A DNA stretch of 6,597 bases. It comes from Verrucomicrobiota bacterium. Lineage in GTDB: Bacteria > Verrucomicrobiota > Verrucomicrobiia > Opitutales > UBA953. The notes under the pieces were generated by a model that was not told the DNA's origin, made no database searches, and saw only the letters and a list, made by a program, of their open reading frames with translations. The stretch's first letter is position 1. Each line of letters opens with the position of its first letter. Location of the stretch: the NCBI GenBank assembly GCA_004293385.1, contig RDYO01000028.1, forward strand, positions 1-6,597. Reading direction: 5' to 3'. This document shows positions 1 through 6,276 of the stretch, piece after piece. The translations under genes and the position numbers were made by a program.

Positions 1-473
1 TCGACGGACTTGCCCGGGCTGAGCTTCCAGCGCTTCGCCAGACGATGAATATGGGTGTCGACCGGGAAGGCCGGGACGCCGAAGGCCTGCGCCATCACGA
101 CCGAAGCGGTCTTATGACCGACGCCGGGAAGCTCCTCCAACTCCTCGAAAGTCCGCGGCACCCGCCCGCCATGCTTGGCCATGAGCATCTTGCCCAGGCC
201 GACGAGGGCCTTGGACTTCTGCGGCGCCAGGCCGAGCTGCCGGATCAGCGTCAGCACCCTCGCCTCGGTCATCGCCGCCATCTTGGCAGGAGTCCCCGCT
301 TCGGCGAAGAGCGCGGGAGTGATCTCGTTGACCTTCTTATCGGTGCACTGGGCCGAAAGCACCACCGCCACCAAGAGCGTGAAGGCATCCGTGTGGTCGA
401 GCGGGACGGGCGTCTCGGGATAGAGCTTCGCGAGCTCCTTGCCCACGTAGTCGGCTCGTTCCTGCTTGGTCAT
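1..473 (-). CDS. nth: Endonuclease III (DNA glycosylase/AP lyase), C-terminus cut off by window edge
   Basis: This is a base-excision-repair enzyme that removes oxidised pyrimidines and nicks the resulting abasic site by beta-elimination. About 157 residues are visible, starting MTKQERADY. The helix-hairpin-helix reads LPGVGHKTA, with the catalytic lysine at residue 121, and the catalytic aspartate of the VDTHIHR motif is residue 139. Escherichia coli Nth has K120 and D138, so the ATG at 473 gives nearly identical numbering and is the preferred start. An earlier in-frame GTG exists but has no support. The N-terminal LSAQCTDKKVN segment is also typical of the family. The reading frame is open to position 1, so the C-terminal iron-sulfur cluster cysteines lie outside the window and cannot be checked. 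No clear ribosome binding site precedes the ATG. The gene is divergent from gcvP and is probably unrelated to it. MutY and other HhH-GPD members are less likely because of the K/D pair and the overall match. Confidence 0.93.
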   Translation of the reverse strand, partial: MTKQERADYVGKELAKLYPETPVPLDHTDAFTLLVAVVLSAQCTDKKVNEITPALFAEAGTPAKMAAMTEARVLTLIRQLGLAPQKSKALVGLGKMLMAKHGGRVPRTFEELEELPGVGHKTASVVMAQAFGVPAFPVDTHIHRLAKRWKLSPGKSV

Positions 474-491
474 AGGGCGACCATGGGTGCC

Positions 492-524
492 CGTCCGCGG
501 ATGGCAACGCACCTCGGGCGGACG
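492..524. repeat. Inverted repeat in the nth/gcvP divergent spacer
   Basis: CGTCCGC (492-498) and GCGGACG (518-524) are perfect reverse complements separated by 19 bases. The repeat lies 19 bases upstream of the nth start codon, in the leader or promoter region of that gene. It could be an operator half-site pair or a leader stem. At this base composition a 7-bp GC-rich match by chance is also plausible. Confidence 0.3.
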
Positions 525-588
525 ACTTATTCACAAGCCTCGGCAGGGGTTGCCAAACCTTATGTCGAAACCCTGATTCTCTAATACC

Positions 589-607
589 CCCACCCTCTCT
601 TGGTGGG
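589..607 (+). other. Small hairpin upstream of gcvP
   Basis: CCCACC (589-594) pairs perfectly with GGTGGG (602-607) around a 7-base loop of CTCTCTT, giving a 6-bp GC-rich stem 45 bases before the gcvP ATG. It could be a leader stem in the gcvP mRNA. No T-run follows, so it is not an intrinsic terminator. The surrounding 179-bp spacer was examined for a glycine riboswitch and none was recognised. No convincing promoter was found either. Confidence 0.3.
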
Positions 608-652
608 CGATTGCGACACCCGTTTCCTCCTTCAAAAACCATCGTCACTTCC

Positions 653-3634
653 ATGGCCCAACTGCCCTACGATCCGTCCAAGATCTCCCGCGAACTCGCC
701 CGCCATTACATCCCGGCGACCGAAGCCGACATCCAGGCGATGTTCGCCGCGGTCGGCTCGAAGGACTTCCCGGACATGTACGCGCATATCGACCGCGCGG
801 TGCAGTTCGCCGGCCCGCAAGACCTGCCCGACGAGCTCGCCTACCAGGCGCTCGCCGACCGCATGGAATCCCTCTCGCAGAAGAACTCCGTCAAGACCGC
901 CTTCCTTGGCGACGGCCTGCAGGTCTACCGCACGCACGAGATCGTCGGCCACGTCTGCTCGATCCGCAACCTGACGACCTCTTACACGCCTTACCAGCCC
1001 GAGCGCTCGCAGGGCACGCTGATCACGCACTGGATCTACCAGTCCACGCTCGCCCAGCTGACCGGCTTCGAAGCCGTCAATTCCTCTCTCTACGAACGCG
1101 CCAGCGCGCTCTTCGAAGCCGCCGTCTGCGCCGTGCGCATGGCCGACGCCGAAGCCAATACCTTGCTCGTCGCCGGCAACCTGCTGCCGGCCGACCTTGA
1201 AGTCCTGCGCACGCACGTGGCCGACACCTCGGTGAAGCTGGAATTCCTCGCCGCCGAGGACGCCACGGGTCGCCTGTCCGCCGCCGGCATCGCCGCCGCG
1301 GCCGCGCGTCTCGGCAAGCAGCTCGCCGCCGTCATCTTCCCGCAGGTCAACGCCCTCGGCCTCCTCGAAGACGTCGACGCCCTGACCGACGCCTGCGCCG
1401 CCGCCGGCGTGAAGTCCATCGCCGTCGTCGATCCGATGCTCCTCGCCACCGGCGGCCTCAAGGCTCCCGCGCAGTATGGCCAGAAGGGCGCCGACATCCT
1501 CGTCGGCGAAGGCCAGCACCTCGCCATCGGCGCCAACTTCGGCGGCCCCGGCCTCGGCATCTTCGCCGTCCGCCACCACGCCGACAAGAAGAACGAAGTC
1601 CGCGAGACCCCCGGACGCTTCGTCGGCAAGGCCAAGGACAACGCCGGCCGTGATTGCATCGTGATGGTGATGTCCACCCGCGAGCAGCACATCCGCAAGG
1701 ACAAGGCTACGTCCAACATCTGCTCTAACCAGGCGTTCATCGCCACGATCGCCGGCGCCGCCATCCTCGCCCGCGGCGAACAAGGCATGGCTGCCTCCTG
1801 CGTCGCCGGCCGCGACCAAGCCCGCCGCGCCGCCGCCAAGTTGCACAACATCCCTGGCCTCAAGGTCTGCTACGCCGACCAGGCTTTCTGGAACGAGTTC
1901 AGCCTGATGCTGCCGGAGCCCGCCGCCGCCGTCATCGCCAAGGGCCGCGCCGCCGGCCTGCACGTGGGCGTCGACATCACCGGCCGCACTCCCTGCAATT
2001 GCTCGCTGCTCAAGGTCTCCTTCAGCGACCTGCAGACCGCCGCCGACACCGACAAACTCGTCGCGTTCTTCGAAGGGCTCTACGGCAAGTCCGCCGGTAC
2101 CAAGACGCTTGCCGAAGTCCCCGCCGCCCTGCTCCGCCAAGGAGCCGTCGGCCTGCCCTCCTTCCCGCTCTCCGAACTGAAGGCCTACTACTCGAAGCTC
2201 GGTGAACTCAACGTCTCGCCCGACACCGGCTGCTTCCCGCTCGGTTCGTGCACGATGAAGTACAACCCGCACATCAACGACTGGGCCGCAGGCCTGCCGG
2301 GCTTCACCGGCCTCCACCCGCAGGCGCCCGCCGAAGACGCGCAGGGCTCGCTCGAGCTCCTCTGGCAGATCCAGGAATGGCTCCGCAAGATCACTGGCCT
2401 CGCCGGCCTGACCACCCAGCCCGTAGCCGGCGCCCAGGGTGAACTCGTCGGCCTCAAGCTCTTCCAGGCCTACCACCGCCACCACGGCCAGCATCGCGAC
2501 ATCATCCTCATCCCGACGACCGCCCACGGCACGAACTTCGCCACGGCCACCACGGCCGGCTACGCCACCAAGCGCAACCCCGATGGCTCGCCTTCGGGCA
2601 TCGTGCTCCTGAAGTCCGCCCCCGACGGCCGCGTCGACCAGGCCGACTTCGCCGCGAAGATCGCCGAGTTCGGTCCGCGCATCGCGGGCATGATGGTGAC
2701 CAACCCGAACACCTCCGGCGTCTTCGAGACCGACTTCCAGAAGATGGCCGCGGAGATCCACCGCATCGGCGGCCTCGTCTACATGGACGGCGCCAACATG
2801 AACGCCATCGCCGGCTGGGTGAACCTCGGCGCCCTCGGCGTCGACGCTGTCCACAACAACCTGCACAAGACCTGGACCGTCCCGCACGGCGGCGGCGGCC
2901 CCGGCGACGGCATCGTGGCCGTCTCCGAGCGTCTCGTGGACTTCCTGCCCGGCTTCCAGATCGAGAAGCATGGAGACACCTACGTGGCCGTGAAGCCGAA
3001 GCATAGCATCGGCTCCTTCCATCGCCACTGGGGCAACTTCGCCCATAAGGTGCGCGTCTACACCTACCTGCAGCGCCTCGGCAAGGAAGGCGTCCGCCGT
3101 ATGGCCGCGATGTCCGTGCTCTCCAGCCGTTACCTGTTCTCCCAGCTCGGCAAGTCCTTCCCGTCGCTGCCGGCCGCGGCCGACGGCGTGCCGCGCATGC
3201 ACGAGTTCATCCTCACGCTCACGGAAGAGGACTTCAAGCGCATCGAGGCCGCCGGCATCCCGCGCGCGGGCATCATCGCCCGCGTCGGCAAGCTCTTCCT
3301 CGACTTCGGCTTCCACGCCCCGACCGTCGCCTTCCCCGAGGTCTTCGGCCTGATGATCGAGCCGACCGAGTCCTACACGAAGACCGAGCTGGATCGTTTC
3401 GCCGAGGTAGTGCTGGCCATCGGCGAGCTCATCCGCACGAACCCGGAAGTCCTCAAGTCGACCCCGCGCTTCACGCCGGTGGACCGCGTCGACGAAGTCG
3501 CCGCGAACCGTAACCTCGTCCTCAGCGAACACCTCACGGCCCTCCCGCTGATCAACGAGAACCGTCTCTCGCCCGTCCTGCTCAACGCGATGCCCGTCGC
3601 CGAGATCAAGCAGCGCGTACTGGCGACGGTCTGA
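653..3634 (+). CDS. gcvP: Glycine dehydrogenase (decarboxylating), fused GcvPA-GcvPB type P-protein
   Basis: This is the P-protein of the glycine cleavage system, a cytoplasmic PLP enzyme. It decarboxylates glycine and passes the aminomethyl group to the lipoyl arm of H-protein. The start chosen is ATG 653, giving 993 residues beginning MAQLPYDPSK; a TTG 14 codons upstream adds nothing family-like. Residues about 1-480 resemble GcvPA: HYIPATEADI near the start, NSSLYERASALFEA, GANFGGPGLGIFAVR and KATSNICSNQAF. After a linker of about 20 residues, residues from about 500 resemble GcvPB: PDTGCFPLGSCTMKYNP (GSCTMK 531-536), TTAHGTNFA (H625), VTNPNTSGVFE, MDGANMNAI, and the PLP-lysine motif NLHKTWTVPHGGGGPG with K739. 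E. coli GcvP is also a single chain (957 residues), but these motifs look more like the two-subunit bacterial type. No gcvT, gcvH or lpd is adjacent, so the gene appears monocistronic. No Shine-Dalgarno site is visible. The frame is intact and all expected motifs are present. Confidence 0.95.
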   Translation: MAQLPYDPSKISRELARHYIPATEADIQAMFAAVGSKDFPDMYAHIDRAVQFAGPQDLPDELAYQALADRMESLSQKNSVKTAFLGDGLQVYRTHEIVGHVCSIRNLTTSYTPYQPERSQGTLITHWIYQSTLAQLTGFEAVNSSLYERASALFEAAVCAVRMADAEANTLLVAGNLLPADLEVLRTHVADTSVKLEFLAAEDATGRLSAAGIAAAAARLGKQLAAVIFPQVNALGLLEDVDALTDACAAAGVKSIAVVDPMLLATGGLKAPAQYGQKGADILVGEGQHLAIGANFGGPGLGIFAVRHHADKKNEVRETPGRFVGKAKDNAGRDCIVMVMSTREQHIRKDKATSNICSNQAFIATIAGAAILARGEQGMAASCVAGRDQARRAAAKLHNIPGLKVCYADQAFWNEFSLMLPEPAAAVIAKGRAAGLHVGVDITGRTPCNCSLLKVSFSDLQTAADTDKLVAFFEGLYGKSAGTKTLAEVPAALLRQGAVGLPSFPLSELKAYYSKLGELNVSPDTGCFPLGSCTMKYNPHINDWAAGLPGFTGLHPQAPAEDAQGSLELLWQIQEWLRKITGLAGLTTQPVAGAQGELVGLKLFQAYHRHHGQHRDIILIPTTAHGTNFATATTAGYATKRNPDGSPSGIVLLKSAPDGRVDQADFAAKIAEFGPRIAGMMVTNPNTSGVFETDFQKMAAEIHRIGGLVYMDGANMNAIAGWVNLGALGVDAVHNNLHKTWTVPHGGGGPGDGIVAVSERLVDFLPGFQIEKHGDTYVAVKPKHSIGSFHRHWGNFAHKVRVYTYLQRLGKEGVRRMAAMSVLSSRYLFSQLGKSFPSLPAAADGVPRMHEFILTLTEEDFKRIEAAGIPRAGIIARVGKLFLDFGFHAPTVAFPEVFGLMIEPTESYTKTELDRFAEVVLAIGELIRTNPEVLKSTPRFTPVDRVDEVAANRNLVLSEHLTALPLINENRLSPVLLNAMPVAEIKQRVLATV

Positions 3635-3655
3635 GCGCCTGGCAACTGCCGCGTC

Positions 3656-4894
3656 CTATTCGGCCTCGATGAACCGGCCGCGAGAAATCGCGGCGTAGGC
3701 GCCCGTCGCCAGTGCCGCCGCGCCGCAGGCCCAGAAGAGCTCACCGGAACTGAGTCCAAGGTAGCCAGAAGCCAGCCACTGGACGCCGGCCGCACCGAGG
3801 ATGCCGACGAAGCTGAGGACGTTCGCGGCGCCTTGGACGGCGCCTTTATCCTCGGGCGCCGGACGATGCTGGAGCACGGCGGCGATCGGGACGATGAAGA
3901 GGCCGGCGAAGAAGCCCAGTCCGACGAGGCTGACGACAAAGCCGGCCAGGCCGACGCCGGCCAACCCGAGCGGCACGGCGCATAGGGCCAGACCGGCCGC
4001 ACCAGCCGGGACGAGACGGTATTCGATGCGTCCGCGGGAAGCGTAACCCGCGGCGAGGCTGCCGAAGCCGATGCCGAGCGCGAGCGAGAGGGTCAGGTAG
4101 GCATTCTGGGCCTTGCTGAGGGCGAGCACGTCCTGCGCGTGGATGACGAGGTTCATCTGCACCAAGGCGGCCACGAAGAAGAAGCCGGCGTTACCCCAGC
4201 TGGCCCGCCATAAATCTCGATCCGCGCGCATGAGCTTCAACCGAGCCCAGAGGTCGGTCACGGGGTTGATACGCGGGACGCAGGTCGGATTGGCCGCCGG
4301 CACGGGCGTGATGCCCCGGCTGCAGGCCCAGCCGAGCACGGCGAGCGCGGCCAGCAGCAGGCCGGACATCTCCTGCCGCCCGGCGAAGGTCTCCGCCATG
4401 AAGCCGGAAGCCGCGATGCCGAAGATGATACCGAGGAACGTGAGCAGTTCGAAAATGCCATTACCCCACGAGAGCCGGTCATGCGGAAGGAGTTCCGGCA
4501 GGATACCATACTTCGAAGGCGCGAAGATCGCGCTGTGACAGCCCATCAGGAACACCGCCGTGAGTTGCAACCAGACTGACTCGAACGCCAGGGCCGCCGC
4601 GGCGAACAGCATGATGCCGACCTCGGCCTGCTTCACCGCACGCATGACCGCGGCCTTGCTGAACCGGTCCGCCAGCCAGCCGCCGAGCATGGAGAATAAG
4701 ATGAACGGCGCGGCGAACAGTCCGCCCGCGAGCGCGACGTAGGTATTGCGCTGCTCGACGGGCATCGCGCTGCCGAGCACGAGCAGGATGACCAGGTTCT
4801 TCAGGGCGTTGTCGCTGAACGCGGTCTGAAACTGGGTCGCCATCAGGCTCCAGAAACCACGCTTCCAGCCAGGATGATCGGGGGCCGCGTCCAT
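3656..4894 (-). CDS. MFS transporter of the LplT/Aas lysophospholipid-transporter type
   Basis: This 412-residue inner-membrane protein has the length and hydrophobic pattern of a 12-helix major facilitator. The N-terminal half has SDNALKN (27-33) in the first helix region and GGWLADRFSK (71-80), the MFS motif A loop between helices 2 and 3. MGCHSAIFAPSKYGILPE (117-134) is a strong signature of LplT and of the MFS domain of Aas-like proteins. The C-terminal half contains LQHRPAPEDKGAVQGAANVL (341-360), matching the Aas-type loop and helix. E. coli LplT flips lysophospholipids inward for re-acylation by Aas. Here no acyltransferase domain is fused or adjacent, so the substrate is inferred only from family resemblance. 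The ATG at 4894 was chosen because the frame opens there; ATG at residue 18 (MATQF) is an alternative. No clear ribosome binding site is seen, and an inverted repeat covers the start codon. The gene lies 48 bp after metF on the same strand, so co-transcription is plausible. Its 3' end is 21 bp from that of convergent gcvP. Confidence 0.83.
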   Translation of the reverse strand: MDAAPDHPGWKRGFWSLMATQFQTAFSDNALKNLVILLVLGSAMPVEQRNTYVALAGGLFAAPFILFSMLGGWLADRFSKAAVMRAVKQAEVGIMLFAAAALAFESVWLQLTAVFLMGCHSAIFAPSKYGILPELLPHDRLSWGNGIFELLTFLGIIFGIAASGFMAETFAGRQEMSGLLLAALAVLGWACSRGITPVPAANPTCVPRINPVTDLWARLKLMRADRDLWRASWGNAGFFFVAALVQMNLVIHAQDVLALSKAQNAYLTLSLALGIGFGSLAAGYASRGRIEYRLVPAGAAGLALCAVPLGLAGVGLAGFVVSLVGLGFFAGLFIVPIAAVLQHRPAPEDKGAVQGAANVLSFVGILGAAGVQWLASGYLGLSSGELFWACGAAALATGAYAAISRGRFIEAE

Positions 4895-4909
4895 GACGTG
4901 ATGTCATGG
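4891..4909. repeat. Inverted repeat over the MFS start codon
   Basis: CCATGAC (4891-4897) and GTCATGG (4903-4909) are perfect reverse complements separated by GTGAT. The left arm contains the complement of the MFS start codon (4892-4894). In the minus-strand mRNA this would form a 7-bp stem with a 5-base loop that buries the AUG. In DNA it is an operator-like palindrome. Either reading would fit regulation of the transporter separately from metF, but function is inferred. Confidence 0.5.
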
Positions 4910-4937
4910 CGACCGACGCCGGACGGCAAACCTATTG

Positions 4938-4950
4938 AGGCCTCAGGCCT
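4938..4950. repeat. Duplicated AGGCCT palindrome over the metF stop codon
   Basis: AGGCCT occurs at 4938-4943 and again at 4945-4950, giving a 13-base palindrome centred on C4944. The metF stop codon (4943-4945) lies inside it. A short stem with a 5-base loop is possible. No T-run follows on the minus strand, so it is not a convincing terminator and may be chance. Confidence 0.25.
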
Positions 4951-5722
4951 GCATGGCGGCGAAGAGCTCCACCGCCGACTCGGCCTTGTTGAGGATGTAG
5001 ACGTGGTACCCGGGCGCGCCGCGGGCGATCAGGCCCCGCGCCTGACGGACGGCCCAGGAGACGCCGACCTTGCGCTGGGCTTCTTCGTCCGGACCGCAGG
5101 CCTCGAGCTCGCGCACCAAGGCGTCCGGAATCCGGGCCTTGCAGAAACCGCAGAACGTACGGGCCTGCTTGAGGGAAAGCACGGGCATGATACCCGGCAG
5201 AATCGGCACGGATACTCCCGCCGCGTGCGCACGGTCGACGAAACGGAAGTAGTCCTCGTTATCCAAGAAGAGCTGGGTGGTGACGAAGTCCGCGCCGGCC
5301 GAGACCTTGCCGGCAAGGAAACGAATGTCCGCCAGGTCGTCCGTGGCGTCCGGGTGACGCTCCGGGAAACCGGCGACACCGACGGCGAAGCGACCGGGGC
5401 GTTCCGAGCTGATGAGGCGGACCAGACCCTCGGCATGAGCGAAGCCTTCCGGATGGGCGGTGAAGGTGGTCTGCCCTTTGGGCGGATCGCCACGGAGAGC
5501 GAGGATACCGGAGAAGCCGGCGCGGTCATACTGCTCGATGATCGCGGAGAGCTCAGCCTGGGAATGGCCGACGCAGGTGAGGTGCCCGATCAGCGGGATG
5601 CCCATCTTCACGAGCTCCGCGCCGTAGGTGATCGTCGTGTCGCGGGAAGTACCGCCGGCCCCGTAGGTCAGGGAGGCGAAATCGATGCCGAGCGGCTTCA
5701 GGGTCGCCGCGACCTTGAGCAT
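4943..5722 (-). CDS. metF: Methylenetetrahydrofolate reductase, with abnormal N-terminus
   Basis: This cytoplasmic FAD enzyme reduces 5,10-methylene-THF to 5-methyl-THF, the methyl donor for methionine synthesis. From ATG 5722 it gives 259 residues; E. coli MetF has 296. Family motifs run in order: LTYGAGG (18-24, the conserved Thr is T19), GHLTCVG (46-52), ALRGDPPKG (75-83, with D79 matching the catalytic-region Asp 120 of E. coli), GFPERHPD (118-125), TTQLFLDNEDYF (148-159, Q150 matching Q183) and LPGIMPV. The C-terminus ends HVYILNKAESAVELFAAMQA, again family-typical. The start is problematic. The conserved FFPPKD segment is encoded in frame just upstream (5723-5758), but there is no ATG, GTG or TTG between it and the in-frame TAA at 5783-5785. 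The coordinates here are the longest frame with a standard start; the true product is probably longer at the N-terminus. It is preceded by its own promoter-like sequence and followed at 48 bp by the MFS gene. Confidence 0.9.
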   Translation of the reverse strand: MLKVAATLKPLGIDFASLTYGAGGTSRDTTITYGAELVKMGIPLIGHLTCVGHSQAELSAIIEQYDRAGFSGILALRGDPPKGQTTFTAHPEGFAHAEGLVRLISSERPGRFAVGVAGFPERHPDATDDLADIRFLAGKVSAGADFVTTQLFLDNEDYFRFVDRAHAAGVSVPILPGIMPVLSLKQARTFCGFCKARIPDALVRELEACGPDEEAQRKVGVSWAVRQARGLIARGAPGYHVYILNKAESAVELFAAMQA

Positions 5723-5769
5723 GCGCGCGCCGCCTTCCGCGTCCTTGGGCGGGAAGAAGAGCGGGACAT
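5723..5769 (-). other. metF N-terminal coding remnant without an in-frame start (probable 1-base deletion)
   Basis: Read in the metF frame, the codons before ATG 5722 give VPLFFPPKDAEGGAR, a clear match to the FEFFPPK.. opening of MetF proteins. The frame is open for 20 codons back to a TAA at 5783-5785 but contains no ATG, GTG or TTG. An ATG at 5769-5767 lies one base out of frame. Adding one base in the GGG run at 5763-5765 (CCC on the coding strand) would give MSPLFFPPKDAEGGAR joined to the rest of MetF, about 275 residues in all. AAGAAG lies 9 bases before this ATG and could serve as a weak ribosome binding site. A consensus error, a real frameshift or an unusual start are all possible. 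Confidence 0.6.
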
Positions 5770-5776
5770 CTGAAGT

Positions 5777-5800
5777 ATCTTCTTATCGAGATATGAAGAT
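5777..5800. promoter_or_regulatory. 24-bp palindrome at the metF promoter, probable repressor operator
   Basis: ATCTTC, T, TATC, GA, GATA, T, GAAGAT forms a two-fold symmetric site: 10 of 11 pairs match around the central GA, and the only mismatch is T5783/T5794. It sits in an AT-rich island within otherwise GC-rich DNA. It covers the predicted metF -10 box and most of the spacer, a classic place for a repressor. The TATC-N2-GATA core loosely recalls sites of ArsR-family regulators of methionine and S-adenosylhomocysteine metabolism (SahR/SamR). That comparison is from memory and is only a suggestion. Confidence 0.55.
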
Positions 5801-5809
5801 GTAAGTCAA
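5782..5809 (-). promoter_or_regulatory. Sigma-70-like promoter for metF
   Basis: On the minus strand, TTGACT (5809-5804) matches five of six bases of the -35 consensus. Sixteen bases later GATAAG (5787-5782) matches four of six of the -10 consensus. Transcription would start near 5775. That leaves a leader of about 50 bases before ATG 5722, or a nearly leaderless message if ATG 5769 is used. It lies in the 50-97 bp between DUF983 and metF and implies that metF can be transcribed independently of the upstream pair. Confidence 0.5.
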
Positions 5810-5821
5810 GACCGAGCGGTC
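5810..5821. repeat. Short perfect inverted repeat at the end of the DUF983 gene
   Basis: GACCG (5810-5814) and CGGTC (5817-5821) are separated by AG. The repeat overlaps the DUF983 stop codon (5820-5822) and abuts the metF -35 box. The 2-base centre is too tight for a full hairpin and no T-run follows, so it is a weak terminator candidate at best. Confidence 0.25.
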
Positions 5822-6224
5822 ATTCGTCCCGCCCCTCCCCGCCCCCGTTGACGGGCAGTTCCCCGGGCAAAGCCACATGGTAGGCCATGACCATCCAGCA
5901 GAGCATGACGGGGTAGATCAGCACGATGAAGCCGAAGGTCCCGAAGATCCCCAGGAGCACCCCGGCTTTGACCGAGAGGACCTTGAACGAGACCAGGAAG
6001 CAGATCGGGATGATGACGAAGAGGATCGCTGCGACGTAGCCGATGGAGGTCGTACCGGAATAGAGTCCCGCCGAACGGGCGAGATCCATACCACAGGACC
6101 GGCAGGCCTTACCCATCCGGAACCAAGAAGCGAGGAGGCCACGCTTACCGCAGTTCGGACAGTTACAAAGCAGGCCTCGGGCGATGATGTCGCCTCGTGT
6201 GACTTTGAGCTCGGATTCGTCCAT
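5820..6224 (-). CDS. DUF983 family zinc-ribbon membrane protein
   Basis: This 134-residue protein belongs to DUF983, whose biochemical role is not established. It opens with a basic stretch and a treble-clef-like zinc ribbon: CPNCG (C22, C25) and CRSCG (C41, C44), with an extra Cys at 20. Two hydrophobic segments follow at about 61-81 and 87-113, predicted to span the inner membrane. The tail is glycine- and acid-rich (NGGGEGRDE). The RGLLCNCPNCGKRGLL opening is the usual DUF983 hallmark. The start is ATG 6224; GGTGAG directly precedes it but is too close to be a good ribosome binding site. It lies 52 bp downstream of the acyltransferase-like gene on the same strand, so they may be co-transcribed. 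Family assignment is confident; function is unknown. Confidence 0.88.
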   Translation of the reverse strand: MDESELKVTRGDIIARGLLCNCPNCGKRGLLASWFRMGKACRSCGMDLARSAGLYSGTTSIGYVAAILFVIIPICFLVSFKVLSVKAGVLLGIFGTFGFIVLIYPVMLCWMVMAYHVALPGELPVNGGGEGRDE

Positions 6225-6276
6225 CTCACCAGCGTCCGCACGGGAAGCCCGAAGACAAGCGAAGACCCGCCCGCGC

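Noticed and set aside
45..584. A 179-codon plus-strand frame across nth
   Set aside because: It is rich in R, H, G and L without domain features, and it lies opposite well-conserved endonuclease III.
550..586. Possible gcvP promoter (TTGCCA at 550-555 with GATTCT or CTAATA downstream)
   Set aside because: The spacing is 19 or 25 bases and the boxes are poor, so it is not good enough to call.
474..652. Glycine riboswitch upstream of gcvP
   Set aside because: The spacer was read for the conserved aptamer core and paired stems. Only two simple short inverted repeats were found.
611..652. TTG start extending gcvP by 14 residues
   Set aside because: The added residues (MRHPFPPSKTIVTS) do not resemble the family, and the ATG at 653 gives a normal N-terminus.
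632..3532. A 966-codon open frame on the minus strand opposite gcvP
   Set aside because: It is a shadow of the GC-rich codon usage of gcvP. Its product is a low-complexity mix rich in G, A, D, E, V and H with no recognisable domain, while the plus strand has every P-protein motif.
4874..5773. A 299-codon open frame on the plus strand across metF
   Set aside because: It is antisense to clearly conserved MetF sequence and has no family-like motif. It is a composition artefact.
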